Positions 24,401 through 33,390 of a DNA stretch of 64,000 nucleotides are shown here, piece after piece. The translations under genes were made by a program, and so were the position numbers. The stretch is from Spirochaetia bacterium (GTDB lineage: Bacteria > Spirochaetota > Leptospiria > Leptospirales > Leptonemataceae): positions 1 to 64,000 of the forward strand of contig JAIOPQ010000075.1 in assembly GCA_021413825.1 (NCBI GenBank). The letters run 5' to 3'. The stretch's first letter is position 1, and each line of letters opens with the position of its first letter. Under the pieces are notes generated by a model. It made no database searches and was not told where the DNA came from. It saw nothing but the letters and a program-made list of their open reading frames with translations.

Positions 24401-26651
24401 CAGAGGCCTGATCAGCGGAAGGCAGCGGAATACCCACTAGCCTGCGTAGTTCTTCTAGAGTTTGCGGTGCATTCGTATCGTCTAGACGCCCCAGCACAGC
24501 ATAAATCTTCTGAGGTTCTGCCTTGCCGCGGATCTGAGTGGCGGGCATCTCTATAAGTCTAAACGGTGCTCCAGCTTCCTGTTTTGCGGCTTCCGAAATC
24601 AGGATATCCGTTGCAAATGTCTTATTTAAATATTCTATTCTTGAAGCGAGGTTTACTGCATCTCCGATGACGGTGTATTCAAGGCGCTTCCTGGAACCAA
24701 TCTGTCCGGCAATCACCTCTCCAGAATTAATTCCCACACCAAACCGCAGAGCCGAGTATCCATGTTCGCTCAGGTCTGAATTCAATTTAAACAATCTTTC
24801 GCGCATCATTAGCGCTGCATCAATCGCGTTCATTGTATCGTTCGGATTGGGACGAAACGCTCCCCAATGCGCCATGATAGCATCACCAATGAACTTATCC
24901 ACGACTCCGTGCGTATGGTACACACACTCCACCATTTCAGAGAAATAATGATTCATTAGTTCAACCACGCGTTCCGGCGGGAGGTTCTCGGAAATCCCGG
25001 TAAAGTTACGCAGATCAGAAAACAAAATCGCAACCTTCCTTGTCTCACCGCCAAGCTTGATTTCACCGCGTAGGGCAATCTCTGCCACTTCCTCGTGCAC
25101 AAACTTCCCAAATGCTTCCTTGATTTTTTCGCGCTCTTCGAGTCCGCGCGACATGGAAAGAAAAGATGATGTTAAAATACCTACTTCATCGCTTGAGGCG
25201 GGGCGAATGTTGGTACGATAATCTCCGCGCTCCACTTTTCGCATTGCTGCCACAAGGCGGACAATTGGAACAGTCAGGCCTCGCGCAAAATAGAAGACAC
25301 CAAGAAAAGCAAGACACAATATAATAAGAGTAATCTTTATATTCTGACTTTGAATCTTGTAAACGGCCTCGAACACCCTATCCGATTCAACGGTAGAAAC
25401 GATTCCGAGACCAGCATACTTTAGACTTTGAAAAGCCCCAAGGTATTCAACGTCCTTAAAGACGAATCGCTGCGACCCATTGTCGATGACGCTTTCTAGC
25501 ATTTGCTTTACGATCGGTAGATCACGACCTTGCTTTCCTGGAGGTTCTCCGGTTGATAATAGAAAATTTCCCTGATCATCCAGCAAAAACAACTGGAATA
25601 GATTCGTCTGACGAGTGGTGCGAAACGCTTCGAGCAATTCACCGGAGTGAATTCCCAGGATTAAGGACTTTCCCGGGCTCCGGGTTGATTCAAATGCAAG
25701 TAGAAGTAGGGGTACGTTTCCCGCCTGACCTTTTTGAATATGTACCCGGCCCGCCGTGACTTCCACGTCCGTGCTAAGTTCTTCTGGCGAGGTTTTGTGA
25801 TCTGCCAGGAATTCAGAATTTACCGCTTCCGGTTTTGAACTGGTCCGGTTACGCACAAAAACGATTCCGTGGTTTGCTTCAAAGAAATTGGATGAATCCC
25901 TGAACCCCTCTGCGGCAAACGCGTCAGCGCGATATACCATGTTCTTTAGATCGGATTCAACTTTAATCCCTATTAGGCGCGCCAGACTCAGGTTGTATTC
26001 CTGAATCATGGTTTCAGTAGTCTTCTTGAAGAAGTACGTCGCCAGAAGTGTAATTGCGGAAAGCGAGGAAATGATCACAGCGGCTGTGAGTAAGAAGAGT
26101 TTAGTGCGAATTGTGAAAGTTGGTTTAGTATGCGTAATTGCTGCGCGCATCCCGGGAGGAGTCTCAGATGCAGTGGCTGGAATCTCAGCGCGGCGAATGC
26201 TCGACGCAAATGCATCCGTGCGTTTTAAAACATGCAGGGAATACTCAGGGCCGCAGATAATCTGAACTGAATGGGCAGATGTAACTCTTGTATCCTCGGG
26301 ATTGAGAAGCAAAGTGGACAGGAAAAACTGCATATCCTCGCGTAACTCTGCCGGATATAGAACGGCTGTTTCATAATTGCGCAGACTGGCGTGAATTGTT
26401 TTGATTGCTTTGAGGTGTTGTCTATGGCTGCGAACGGTTTTGTTTATATCGAAGACTCGCAGTTTGATGAATCGCCTTTGCAGTGCTTCCTTTAGAAATT
26501 TTCCGGAATCCGACCCGAGTGAGCCAGCTGCAACATACGCATCCTTTACACCAGACTTGGCCAGGAACGATGCAATTTCCTCCGCAGAGAGCGCGGGCAG
26601 GACTCCGTGATGCAGGCTATGCGCGTTTCTAAAGTTGACCTGGCCCAGCAT
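24393..26651 (-). CDS. Membrane-bound class III adenylate/guanylate cyclase
   Basis: A 752-residue sensor cyclase. An N-terminal cytoplasmic region of about 180 residues of no recognised family comes first. Then a membrane helix (about 185-210), an extracytoplasmic dCache-like sensor (about 215-440), a second helix, a HAMP linker (about 465-515) and a cyclase catalytic domain (about 545-720). Catalytic metal ligands are in LFSDLRNFT and FIGDAIMAHWG, and the C-terminal half has YTVIGDAVNLASRIE. It makes cAMP or cGMP; the nucleotide cannot be told. Overlaps the FecR gene by 8 bases. Confidence 0.93.
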   Translation of the reverse strand: MLGQVNFRNAHSLHHGVLPALSAEEIASFLAKSGVKDAYVAAGSLGSDSGKFLKEALQRRFIKLRVFDINKTVRSHRQHLKAIKTIHASLRNYETAVLYPAELREDMQFFLSTLLLNPEDTRVTSAHSVQIICGPEYSLHVLKRTDAFASSIRRAEIPATASETPPGMRAAITHTKPTFTIRTKLFLLTAAVIISSLSAITLLATYFFKKTTETMIQEYNLSLARLIGIKVESDLKNMVYRADAFAAEGFRDSSNFFEANHGIVFVRNRTSSKPEAVNSEFLADHKTSPEELSTDVEVTAGRVHIQKGQAGNVPLLLLAFESTRSPGKSLILGIHSGELLEAFRTTRQTNLFQLFLLDDQGNFLLSTGEPPGKQGRDLPIVKQMLESVIDNGSQRFVFKDVEYLGAFQSLKYAGLGIVSTVESDRVFEAVYKIQSQNIKITLIILCLAFLGVFYFARGLTVPIVRLVAAMRKVERGDYRTNIRPASSDEVGILTSSFLSMSRGLEEREKIKEAFGKFVHEEVAEIALRGEIKLGGETRKVAILFSDLRNFTGISENLPPERVVELMNHYFSEMVECVYHTHGVVDKFIGDAIMAHWGAFRPNPNDTMNAIDAALMMRERLFKLNSDLSEHGYSALRFGVGINSGEVIAGQIGSRKRLEYTVIGDAVNLASRIEYLNKTFATDILISEAAKQEAGAPFRLIEMPATQIRGKAEPQKIYAVLGRLDDTNAPQTLEELRRLVGIPLPSADQASDA

Positions 26652-26710
26652 CAATCGGATTGATTTCCTGGCCCGAATTCATGACAACTAAAATCGCCGT
26701 CCGGTTGAAC

Positions 26711-27886
26711 TTACTCTGCTTTTGCTTCAGGTTTCAGATTTGATGGAGCGGCCTTACGCGTGGCCAGAATGATCCCGCGACTGCCATCCGCTCCGCCGTA
26801 ACCATATCTGAACTTGATTGGCTCCGGTTTTTGCTCTTTGTACAGTTTAACGAGATCGGTCTGATACTGGCTCTGGAACGGATAAATTGGGCGACCATAG
26901 CGACCAAAAACTTGTAGGTCAAAACGTGGGCTAAGGATCTTCGCGCGGGGACCGGTATCGTCCATTACAATGATCTGGGATTTGTTGACCACAAGGTCCG
27001 CAATCTTGCTAAATGTTTCATAGTGAATCAGATAAGAGGCTGCTTTGAACACGGACGCATAGTCGGGCAAAGAATTCAAATATGTTAAGAGACGAGGATC
27101 CTTCTGCATTGCCTCATCGCCTACGTCCTGCTTAAAGTAGTAAATAGTCTTCAACGGCTGTCCAACCGTCGCTTGATACTTCACTTCAACGCTTGGCCAT
27201 TTTTTTGCAGCCCTGTATTGCTTTACATCTTCCGGCGTGAGATATTTAACTTCGCCTTTTTCATTTAAGTCGATTGGCTTGACTGAATACGGAATGTAAT
27301 CGAGCATTCCTAGATACATCAACAGCACTGGTGCCACACCTTCTGTTATAATGTAACCTTGATTCATGAAGCTTGTGATAAAATAGGTACGACGAGACAC
27401 GTAATCAACGCTCGCCAGCATTCGGTTGAGTTCTGCCATAACCTTCTTGTCTGACATTTTTTCGAATTCTGGAATTCCGCCCGCCGGTTCGAGCCCAACC
27501 ATTATATAGGTTTTTCCATTTGGATAGACTGTATTTGCGTTTGGAAAATCCGGGCCTGCAAATGGATAGAATACTACATCCCAGTTTACATCGCGCACGT
27601 TTTGGTTGCGCCATTCAGTTAATGGAGCGGTGAAATCTTTTGAGTATGTACTCCAGATTCCTTCAAGCTGCTTCTTGTAGGCGGCGTAGCCCGGGGTCTT
27701 TGCAATCTTCCCGTAGCGCGTATCATCTACCGGGTGTTTTCCAGCCAGGAAAAGGGTGAGTTCTGGAAGGCCTTCCTGCGGGCGCTCGGTTAAGATGCTT
27801 GGTTTGGTTTCAGCCGAGGGCTTGTCCGAACATGCTAGAAGCAAGAAGAATGGAAGAACGAACGTGCGGACCAGGGAGCTATTCAT
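26711..27886 (-). CDS. Lipoprotein of unknown function
   Basis: A 391-residue lipoprotein (lipobox LLAC). The mature part is mixed alpha/beta: WDVVFYPFAGPDFPNA, a YIMVGLEPAGG strand near residue 130 and KTIYYFKQDVG, and a late GYGGADGSRGIILATR with glycine-rich turns that resemble a nucleotide- or sugar-binding loop. I do not recognise a named domain. It sits between the cyclase and antiporter genes with 34-60 base gaps, possibly in one operon with them. Confidence 0.55.
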   Translation of the reverse strand: MNSSLVRTFVLPFFLLLACSDKPSAETKPSILTERPQEGLPELTLFLAGKHPVDDTRYGKIAKTPGYAAYKKQLEGIWSTYSKDFTAPLTEWRNQNVRDVNWDVVFYPFAGPDFPNANTVYPNGKTYIMVGLEPAGGIPEFEKMSDKKVMAELNRMLASVDYVSRRTYFITSFMNQGYIITEGVAPVLLMYLGMLDYIPYSVKPIDLNEKGEVKYLTPEDVKQYRAAKKWPSVEVKYQATVGQPLKTIYYFKQDVGDEAMQKDPRLLTYLNSLPDYASVFKAASYLIHYETFSKIADLVVNKSQIIVMDDTGPRAKILSPRFDLQVFGRYGRPIYPFQSQYQTDLVKLYKEQKPEPIKFRYGYGGADGSRGIILATRKAAPSNLKPEAKAE

Positions 27887-27919
27887 ACTGAGCCATATTT
27901 GAAAGGTTGAGCGCCCCGG

Positions 27920-29566
27920 TCAATTCCATGGAGAATCTGCGATGATCTCCGCAAGAGTCTCCCCGGCCAACCCATAAGGCAGCAAAACCTGATTTGCACC
28001 AGCCGCTTTGAGCGCATCTACATGCGACTTGGATTCGGCAGTGGCAATAATGGTGCCTTCTGCGCAGAGACCCCGAATCGTTTTAACGATTTTCAGATTA
28101 GTAGTCCCGCGCAGCAGCAGATCTGGAATCGTAGAAACGATAAACTTTGCTTCACTTGCATGCGCGCGTTCCAGTGTGTCCGCGGAACTAATATCACCAA
28201 ACAGAATGTGTACTGGCATTGTAGCTTTTATTGCCTGGAGGACTTCGGCGCTATAATCGACGATCAATACTTTCTGCATCAACTCAGGACGAAGGGAATT
28301 CAGATGATCGACAAATGCTCGTGCGCCACGATGGAAACCCAATACAATAATGTCTGCCCTGTGACTTTGCTCTTCTTCTGGAACTATCTCAAGCAAGTGC
28401 AGGAACTTGCCTGCTCTTTCGTAAGCAAAACGATAAATATCTGAGTTGTATTTTAGGAGATATGATGAGGCAATCGATGTAATTGCTAGCGAATACAGCA
28501 CAATCGCCAGAATATCACTGCCTACATGCCCGGCGGAAACACCCAGGGAAACAATCACCAGAGAAAACTCACTGATCTGTGAAAGATTAAGCGCTGTAAG
28601 AAAGGCGGATCGCTTTGCGGAGCCACCAAGACGCAACAATGGAACAATCACCAGGAATCGCGAAGCCAGGACAAATAAAACAATTACGAGCACCGGCGCG
28701 AGTAACTCGCGGTTTGGAAACGGGATCTTCATTCCAAGCGAAATAAAAAACAGAGTCAGAAAGAAGTCCCTCAATGGCAGAACTTTTTCTGTTACGTGCT
28801 CACTATAAGGAAATGAAGAAAGTGAAACGCCAGCAACGAGTGCGCCCATTTCAAATGAAAGCCCTATTTCATGTGCAGCTCCCGCGACAATGGCGCACCA
28901 TCCAATGGACACAGCAACGACCATTTCTGGTGCGCGCGTCAGCCATCTAAAAACTCGCTTCAAAATATATTTACTGAAAAAATATCCAAAGGCCAGCAAG
29001 GCCGTGCTCTTGAAAATTGCCATGAATACCGGGAATACTTGCGGATTTTCAAATCCAGGCTGGAGCGCAAGAACCAGAATGGCCCAGAGATCCTGGAAGA
29101 TCAAAATTCCTACCGTCAGGCGACCATTTATCGAATCCATTGCAAATCGATCCGAAAGGGCTTTTACTACAATAGCTGTGCTCGAAAGCCCACATGCGAT
29201 AGCCAGATACAATGAACCCAGGTGAGAAGATCCGGAGAAACCCATTATAAGGAAAACGCCCATACCAAGCAGAACTGAGAGTGGGAATTGACCCAGACCT
29301 CCGAACAGAATCGATTTGCCGCCAGAAATCAAATGCTGCGGATTCATCTCCAGACCAATGATAAACAGAAGAAGGACTAAACCGATTTCGGAGATGATTT
29401 CTATATTCGCTGGATCGTGAACAAGCTGCGGACCTATCTCCGGTCCAATAACTACACCGGCGATCAGGTATCCCAGAATGCTCGGTTGCTTGAGCCGATG
29501 AGTGATGACACCGATGACTGTTGCAACAATCACAGAGAGGCCGATGTCGTAAATCAGGCTGTGCAT
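27920..29566 (-). CDS. Kef-type cation:proton antiporter (CPA2)
   Basis: A 548-residue membrane transporter. Twelve to thirteen helices (about 1-385) carry the CPA2 motifs, including ACGLSSTAIVVKAL and the EMGALVAGVSL stretch. A cytoplasmic TrkA-N/RCK domain (about 400-530) with IVLGFHRGARAF and VDYSAEVL binds a nucleotide and gates the channel. It exchanges K+ or Na+ for protons; which one is not visible. No KefC-type ancillary flavodoxin gene is nearby. Confidence 0.9.
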   Translation of the reverse strand: MHSLIYDIGLSVIVATVIGVITHRLKQPSILGYLIAGVVIGPEIGPQLVHDPANIEIISEIGLVLLLFIIGLEMNPQHLISGGKSILFGGLGQFPLSVLLGMGVFLIMGFSGSSHLGSLYLAIACGLSSTAIVVKALSDRFAMDSINGRLTVGILIFQDLWAILVLALQPGFENPQVFPVFMAIFKSTALLAFGYFFSKYILKRVFRWLTRAPEMVVAVSIGWCAIVAGAAHEIGLSFEMGALVAGVSLSSFPYSEHVTEKVLPLRDFFLTLFFISLGMKIPFPNRELLAPVLVIVLFVLASRFLVIVPLLRLGGSAKRSAFLTALNLSQISEFSLVIVSLGVSAGHVGSDILAIVLYSLAITSIASSYLLKYNSDIYRFAYERAGKFLHLLEIVPEEEQSHRADIIVLGFHRGARAFVDHLNSLRPELMQKVLIVDYSAEVLQAIKATMPVHILFGDISSADTLERAHASEAKFIVSTIPDLLLRGTTNLKIVKTIRGLCAEGTIIATAESKSHVDALKAAGANQVLLPYGLAGETLAEIIADSPWN

Positions 29567-29614
29567 CTATCTATTGTCGGCAGCGGTTCAGACCAAATGC
29601 AAGGCGCAAACGTT

Positions 29615-30196
29615 CTAGGAACGATCCAGAATACATCCGCCCATTTCAAATAAGTCGTCAAGGGCGGAAGCCTTTCCAGTTAGGCGCCAGATCTGCAAGA
29701 CACCTTCATAGGCTGCAAAGAGTTGCCTGGCCGTGGAAGCAGGTGGCATTTTACTCTTCCAATGCCCCGCCCTTTGCGCTTCATCCAGATATTCTGTAAG
29801 TGTAACAATGGTTCGAGTAGCGATGCTCTGCACGTCCGATGTCAATGTAGGCGCCGTGTCTGCAACTTGAGCAAGCAGATTGGCCATGGGGCAACCGGTC
29901 ATTCCCTGTCTGGACTGGCGTTTTAGAATCATAGTCCATGCCCGGACAAAATCATGCGGTTTGGGATGACGCTTCATCAGAGTCTTGAGCCAGTTGAGAT
30001 GCTCTTCGCCGTAAGACCTGAGATAAGCAACACCCAGGGCTTCCTTGGAAGGAAAATAATCATAAAAGCTCGCGCGCGCGGCGGAGGCTTCTGCAACAAT
30101 CAGGTTCACACCGGTATTGGGATACCCATGCGTGCTAAAGAGCCTCGCGGCCGTGGCCAGAATCCGTTCCCGTGGACTTGCACCTTCGCTTGACAT
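29615..30196 (-). CDS. TetR-family transcription regulator
   Basis: A 193-residue regulator. The N-terminal helix-turn-helix (about 10-55) reads ARLFSTHGYPNTGVNLIV and SFYDYFPSKEAL, and the C-terminal ligand-binding region contains GMTGCPMANLLAQ (a TetR_C-type cysteine near residue 96). It should repress its own promoter and the divergent nitroreductase operon, since a perfect palindrome (30219-30240) lies between the two start sites. ATG 30196 has GATGAGG upstream; an ATG at 30208 is also possible. Confidence 0.92.
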   Translation of the reverse strand: MSSEGASPRERILATAARLFSTHGYPNTGVNLIVAEASAARASFYDYFPSKEALGVAYLRSYGEEHLNWLKTLMKRHPKPHDFVRAWTMILKRQSRQGMTGCPMANLLAQVADTAPTLTSDVQSIATRTIVTLTEYLDEAQRAGHWKSKMPPASTARQLFAAYEGVLQIWRLTGKASALDDLFEMGGCILDRS

Positions 30197-30218
30197 TTTA
30201 GACCTCATCCTTTACGTG

Positions 30219-30240
30219 GCAGACAGATCGTTCTGTCTGC
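30219..30240. promoter_or_regulatory. Palindromic operator between tetR and nitroreductase genes
   Basis: Arms GCAGACAGA and TCTGTCTGC are perfect with a 4-base centre (TCGT), spanning 22 bases. It is 23 bases upstream of the TetR start and 64 bases upstream of the nitroreductase start. Size and placement fit a TetR-family operator that controls both directions. Confidence 0.8.
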
Positions 30241-30303
30241 GCGGCAACCTGAAAATCAGAGTAGCTTGTGCGGGCGGCAACGCAAGCGATTTTTGGAGGG
30301 ACA

Positions 30304-31026
30304 ATGAATACATTTGAAACACAGGCAACAGACTTCGTTTCAATCGAAGGCTTTGCCTCAACGGTAACAGAAGCAATCCATAGCAGGCATAGTATTCGGG
30401 AGTTTCTGCCAACAGAAGTGCCCGAGCCAGTCATTTATAAGGTTTTTGGTGAAGCTCTCCGGGCAGCCAGCTGGAAGAACAGTCAGCCCTGGGAAGTGCA
30501 TATTGTTGCTGGTGCTGCGCGCACGGAACTATCCAGGCGGCTAATTGACGCAGCAAAAGCCGGCGATTCAAAACCAGATACAGCGTGGCCTGCACAATCC
30601 CCGGCGGATGCAAAGCGCCGCATGTTTGATTTGGGAATGAAAATCTACGGAGTTGCCGGAATTGATCGGAAAGACAAAGAAGCCCGCGATGCATTCATGC
30701 TCCGTAACTTTGCTTTTTTTGAGGCCCCGGTAGCAGCATTCATCACGACAAGGTTTGATTTGAATTTCTATGTGGGCCTGGACATTGGGTGCTACTTGAA
30801 TACTGTGATGCTTCTTGCTCGTGAGAATGGTCTGGGAACCTGTCCGCAAGCCGCACTCTCAGCTTTTCCGGATGTAGTACGCAATTCATTGAAGCTTACG
30901 GCGGAGCACAAAGTTGCATGTGGGATAAGTCTGGGTTTTCCAAAGCCGGACAGTCAGTTGAATCGATTTCACACACCTCGTGAAAGTTCGGAAGACTTAA
31001 TCCATTTGATTAAGACTCTGCCCTAA
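30304..31026 (+). CDS. Nitroreductase-family flavoenzyme
   Basis: A 240-residue FMN protein. The phosphate-binding start SRHSIREFLPTEVPEP (about residues 28-43), SWKNSQPWEVHIV in the active-site loop and the later GTCPQAALSAFPD are typical of the NfsB/NfnB superfamily, which reduces nitro, quinone or flavin substrates with NAD(P)H. ATG 30304 has GGAGGG directly upstream. Divergent from tetR across a palindrome and followed by a thioesterase-like gene 41 bases downstream, it probably forms a TetR-controlled detoxification unit. Confidence 0.92.
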   Translation: MNTFETQATDFVSIEGFASTVTEAIHSRHSIREFLPTEVPEPVIYKVFGEALRAASWKNSQPWEVHIVAGAARTELSRRLIDAAKAGDSKPDTAWPAQSPADAKRRMFDLGMKIYGVAGIDRKDKEARDAFMLRNFAFFEAPVAAFITTRFDLNFYVGLDIGCYLNTVMLLARENGLGTCPQAALSAFPDVVRNSLKLTAEHKVACGISLGFPKPDSQLNRFHTPRESSEDLIHLIKTLP

Positions 31027-31067
31027 AAAAGGAAAGCGCCGATTCAAGGAAAATCGATCTTTGACCC

Positions 31068-31523
31068 ATGAGCAATGACAATGGCGTAACCTTGTTCGAT
31101 CAAGAACTCCGTGCATTAAAGGTACCACCGGAAGTTGCAAAGAACTTACCCCCTCCATCATTCATCGACATGGAGGGAAAATTTGAGGGCTACGTGACTC
31201 GAAAAGAGATCACGGTTTCCTTTCCTGTGCTTCCAAGGTATTGCAATCCACTCGGGAACATGCAGGGTGGATTCATTACCGCAGCATTTGATAATACATT
31301 CGGTCCTTTAAGCTTTGTAGCAGCAAGGAATCCTACTACCACGATTGACCTTGACACCCAGTACATTCGCCCAATTCAACCTGGGGATCGCCTGACGGTA
31401 ACTGCAAAGGTGATGCTTCGCGGTTTCTCAATTATCTATATGACCGCTGAAGCTGTAAACAAGGCAGGAAAGGTCATAGCAACCGCTACGACCAATATGC
31501 TCATTTTGAAAAAGCCGGAGTGA
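31068..31523 (+). CDS. Hotdog-fold thioesterase, PaaI family
   Basis: A 151-residue protein. The hotdog core has NPLGNMQGGFITAAFDN (helix plus catalytic region, about residues 58-74), and IDLDTQYIRPIQPGD, the standard PaaI strand. It hydrolyses acyl-CoA or similar thioesters; substrate unknown. It follows the nitroreductase at 41 bases and likely shares its promoter and TetR control. Confidence 0.85.
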   Translation: MSNDNGVTLFDQELRALKVPPEVAKNLPPPSFIDMEGKFEGYVTRKEITVSFPVLPRYCNPLGNMQGGFITAAFDNTFGPLSFVAARNPTTTIDLDTQYIRPIQPGDRLTVTAKVMLRGFSIIYMTAEAVNKAGKVIATATTNMLILKKPE

Positions 31524-31524
31524 A

Positions 31525-31540
31525 AGCCTGAAGTCAGGCT
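31525..31540 (+). terminator. Hairpin between convergent genes
   Basis: Arms AGCCTGA and TCAGGCT (31525-31540) pair perfectly, leaving a tight loop, and CTTAGTTTGTTT follows on the plus strand. It ends the nitroreductase-thioesterase transcript. The T-run is interrupted, so strength is uncertain. Confidence 0.5.
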
Positions 31541-31541
31541 C

Positions 31542-32291
31542 TTAGTTTGTTTCAGCCTCTTTTGGAGCATCCAGAGTGCCTGCAGGTTCGTTCATGTTGA
31601 TTTCGAAAATGTCGCAATCTGATTTTCTAAATCCAGTGGCGTAGGCCTGGCTGACACCAATATTGTATTCGCGACGCAACGCCATGACTTTCATTGCATG
31701 GTTAGCCATTTCCTGCGAGGTGATAGAAAACGGATGGACTTTTCCACTTTGCGAATCAAGGTAAATCCCTTCATACGTTCCTACAACCGTGCCTGAATAT
31801 TCCAGTTGGAGAATTTTTCCAAGCACTGAGAAGTTTCTTTTTCCCCCGGTCTTACGCACAACTTTTTTGGCCGGCAGATCAGGACCGAGCCTGTCTTGCG
31901 CTTCTATAATTCCTGTAACTTCAAAATCTGTGCTGAGCGACAGCGATTCAATCCTGTGAATTTTATAAGAAACCAGGATTTCCTTGTTTAGATTCTTCTG
32001 AAGCTCTGCTGCAAGCTTGCCCTGGTCCGTGTCAGGGCGAACGCTGAACAGGATCAGATTGCGTACTACAGTATAACATTGATTTTCTAACTCAGCGCAT
32101 TTCTCGCTTTTGTTGTAGGTAGCTACCTCGGCTGAGCCTTCCCACGATTCAATGATTACACCACTGCTCTCAAATCGTTTGATAGTCATTGTGGTTTGAC
32201 CCTCTGCGTACGTTCCGAAAGCGAATGCAGGAGTTGCGGCAAATGCAAAAGCACCGGCCAGAATAAGTCTACGGAGTGAAAGTGAAGCCAT
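31542..32291 (-). CDS. Periplasmic protein of unknown function
   Basis: About 249 residues. A signal peptide (MASLSLRRLILAGAFAFA, cleaved after AFA) leads to a beta-rich mature protein with paired Cys (in KCAELENQC) and later SDCD. QTTMTIKRFESSGVIIESWEG is a notable opening strand pair. Family not recognised. ATG 32291 gives a compact signal peptide; ATG 32324 adds 11 residues. No ribosome site decides. Confidence 0.5.
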   Translation of the reverse strand: MASLSLRRLILAGAFAFAATPAFAFGTYAEGQTTMTIKRFESSGVIIESWEGSAEVATYNKSEKCAELENQCYTVVRNLILFSVRPDTDQGKLAAELQKNLNKEILVSYKIHRIESLSLSTDFEVTGIIEAQDRLGPDLPAKKVVRKTGGKRNFSVLGKILQLEYSGTVVGTYEGIYLDSQSGKVHPFSITSQEMANHAMKVMALRREYNIGVSQAYATGFRKSDCDIFEINMNEPAGTLDAPKEAETN

Positions 32292-32361
32292 AGGAATAAA
32301 TTGTAAGAATCTCCCTTTTGTCATTTCATTTTAGACGAACAAAATGGGCGAATTGTTCCCG

Positions 32362-33300
32362 TCAAAAAGCAAAAGATACGGCGAATCCACGGGGTGTCAA
32401 AACAACAGCGCGCAGTTGAAGGGTCACGCCCACTTTAGCAGCGTCACTTGGATAGTATTTTGCTTTGTAAGATTTCCAGGAACTGATTGTTCTTGTTGGT
32501 TGCGTGAAAATTGCAAGCTCGCCGGTTACTAAATTGGAACCGAACATAGTCCAACCGTCCCGCGAAGATCGATTGTAGCCAGAAGTCAGCGCCAACCCGG
32601 ACGCAGCAGCTACGGCCAGATTCAGAAAATGGGATATTGCCGAGCGGCCAAATATTTCAGCCTCTGCACTCTCGGCAAGCCAGGTCTCTCCCTGCGCCAG
32701 TTTGGTTCTTGATTCTAACGGAGTAGACGATGCCATTTCGCGAAAGTCTTTCGATGCGTATGCTGCAGGATATGGGGTCGCGGCCGTAGCGCCAAAAGCA
32801 ATTGCGGAAGTCCAGGCGTTCACAATTGCGTCCTGTTTTGCATGGTGAATTTTCTCGGCCTTGTCAAACGCTGATTGCATTACTGTTGTGAGAATCAATC
32901 CGTCCGTTCCGTAGAGGGCGTAGGAAAGCGATCGATTGGAATCAGTTATCTTCTGTGTGTTTGCTGCAGACGCAGCAATCAAGGTAATCAGCCGCTGATC
33001 TGCGCCAAGAGCATAGGCCTTCAGAACTTCGCTTCGCCTGGATTCCGGTAGTTCTGTAGTTGCTGCTGTAAGCGTTCCGGCAACGGCGGACAGCCCGTAC
33101 ACTGCAAGCCAACCATCATGCCAGAGCCGCGAATGCTGATACGTTTCATCAAACGATTGCTGAAGAAACGAAATTCTTTCTGTAACTTCTGCTTCAGGAG
33201 TATTCTTGAAATCGTCGCCCTTTGAGTGTGACTCCTCTGCCCGGAGAAACAGCGGTAGGATGAACAAAAATAGTGCAAATGAAAACTTGATGCACTTCAC
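32362..33300 (-). CDS. Envelope protein of unknown function, aromatic C-terminus
   Basis: About 312 residues. From GTG 33300 the protein begins MKCIKFSFALFLFILPLFLRA, a clean signal peptide; the frame is open upstream to 33369 but has no better start. The rest is rich in Ala/Ser/Thr with small alternating hydrophobic patches, and it ends in FAVSFAF, the terminal Phe pattern of proteins inserted in the outer membrane. TYQHSRLWHDGWLAVYG looks like an amphipathic helix pair. Family unknown. Confidence 0.5.
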   Translation of the reverse strand: MKCIKFSFALFLFILPLFLRAEESHSKGDDFKNTPEAEVTERISFLQQSFDETYQHSRLWHDGWLAVYGLSAVAGTLTAATTELPESRRSEVLKAYALGADQRLITLIAASAANTQKITDSNRSLSYALYGTDGLILTTVMQSAFDKAEKIHHAKQDAIVNAWTSAIAFGATAATPYPAAYASKDFREMASSTPLESRTKLAQGETWLAESAEAEIFGRSAISHFLNLAVAAASGLALTSGYNRSSRDGWTMFGSNLVTGELAIFTQPTRTISSWKSYKAKYYPSDAAKVGVTLQLRAVVLTPRGFAVSFAF

Positions 33301-33390
33301 TACTCCAAAGAAAGGGCGCCTAACGGATGTCAACCCTTGCTTAGCCAGAAATGGGCGCCAATACTCCAAACTGATTTGCGGATTACGCGA

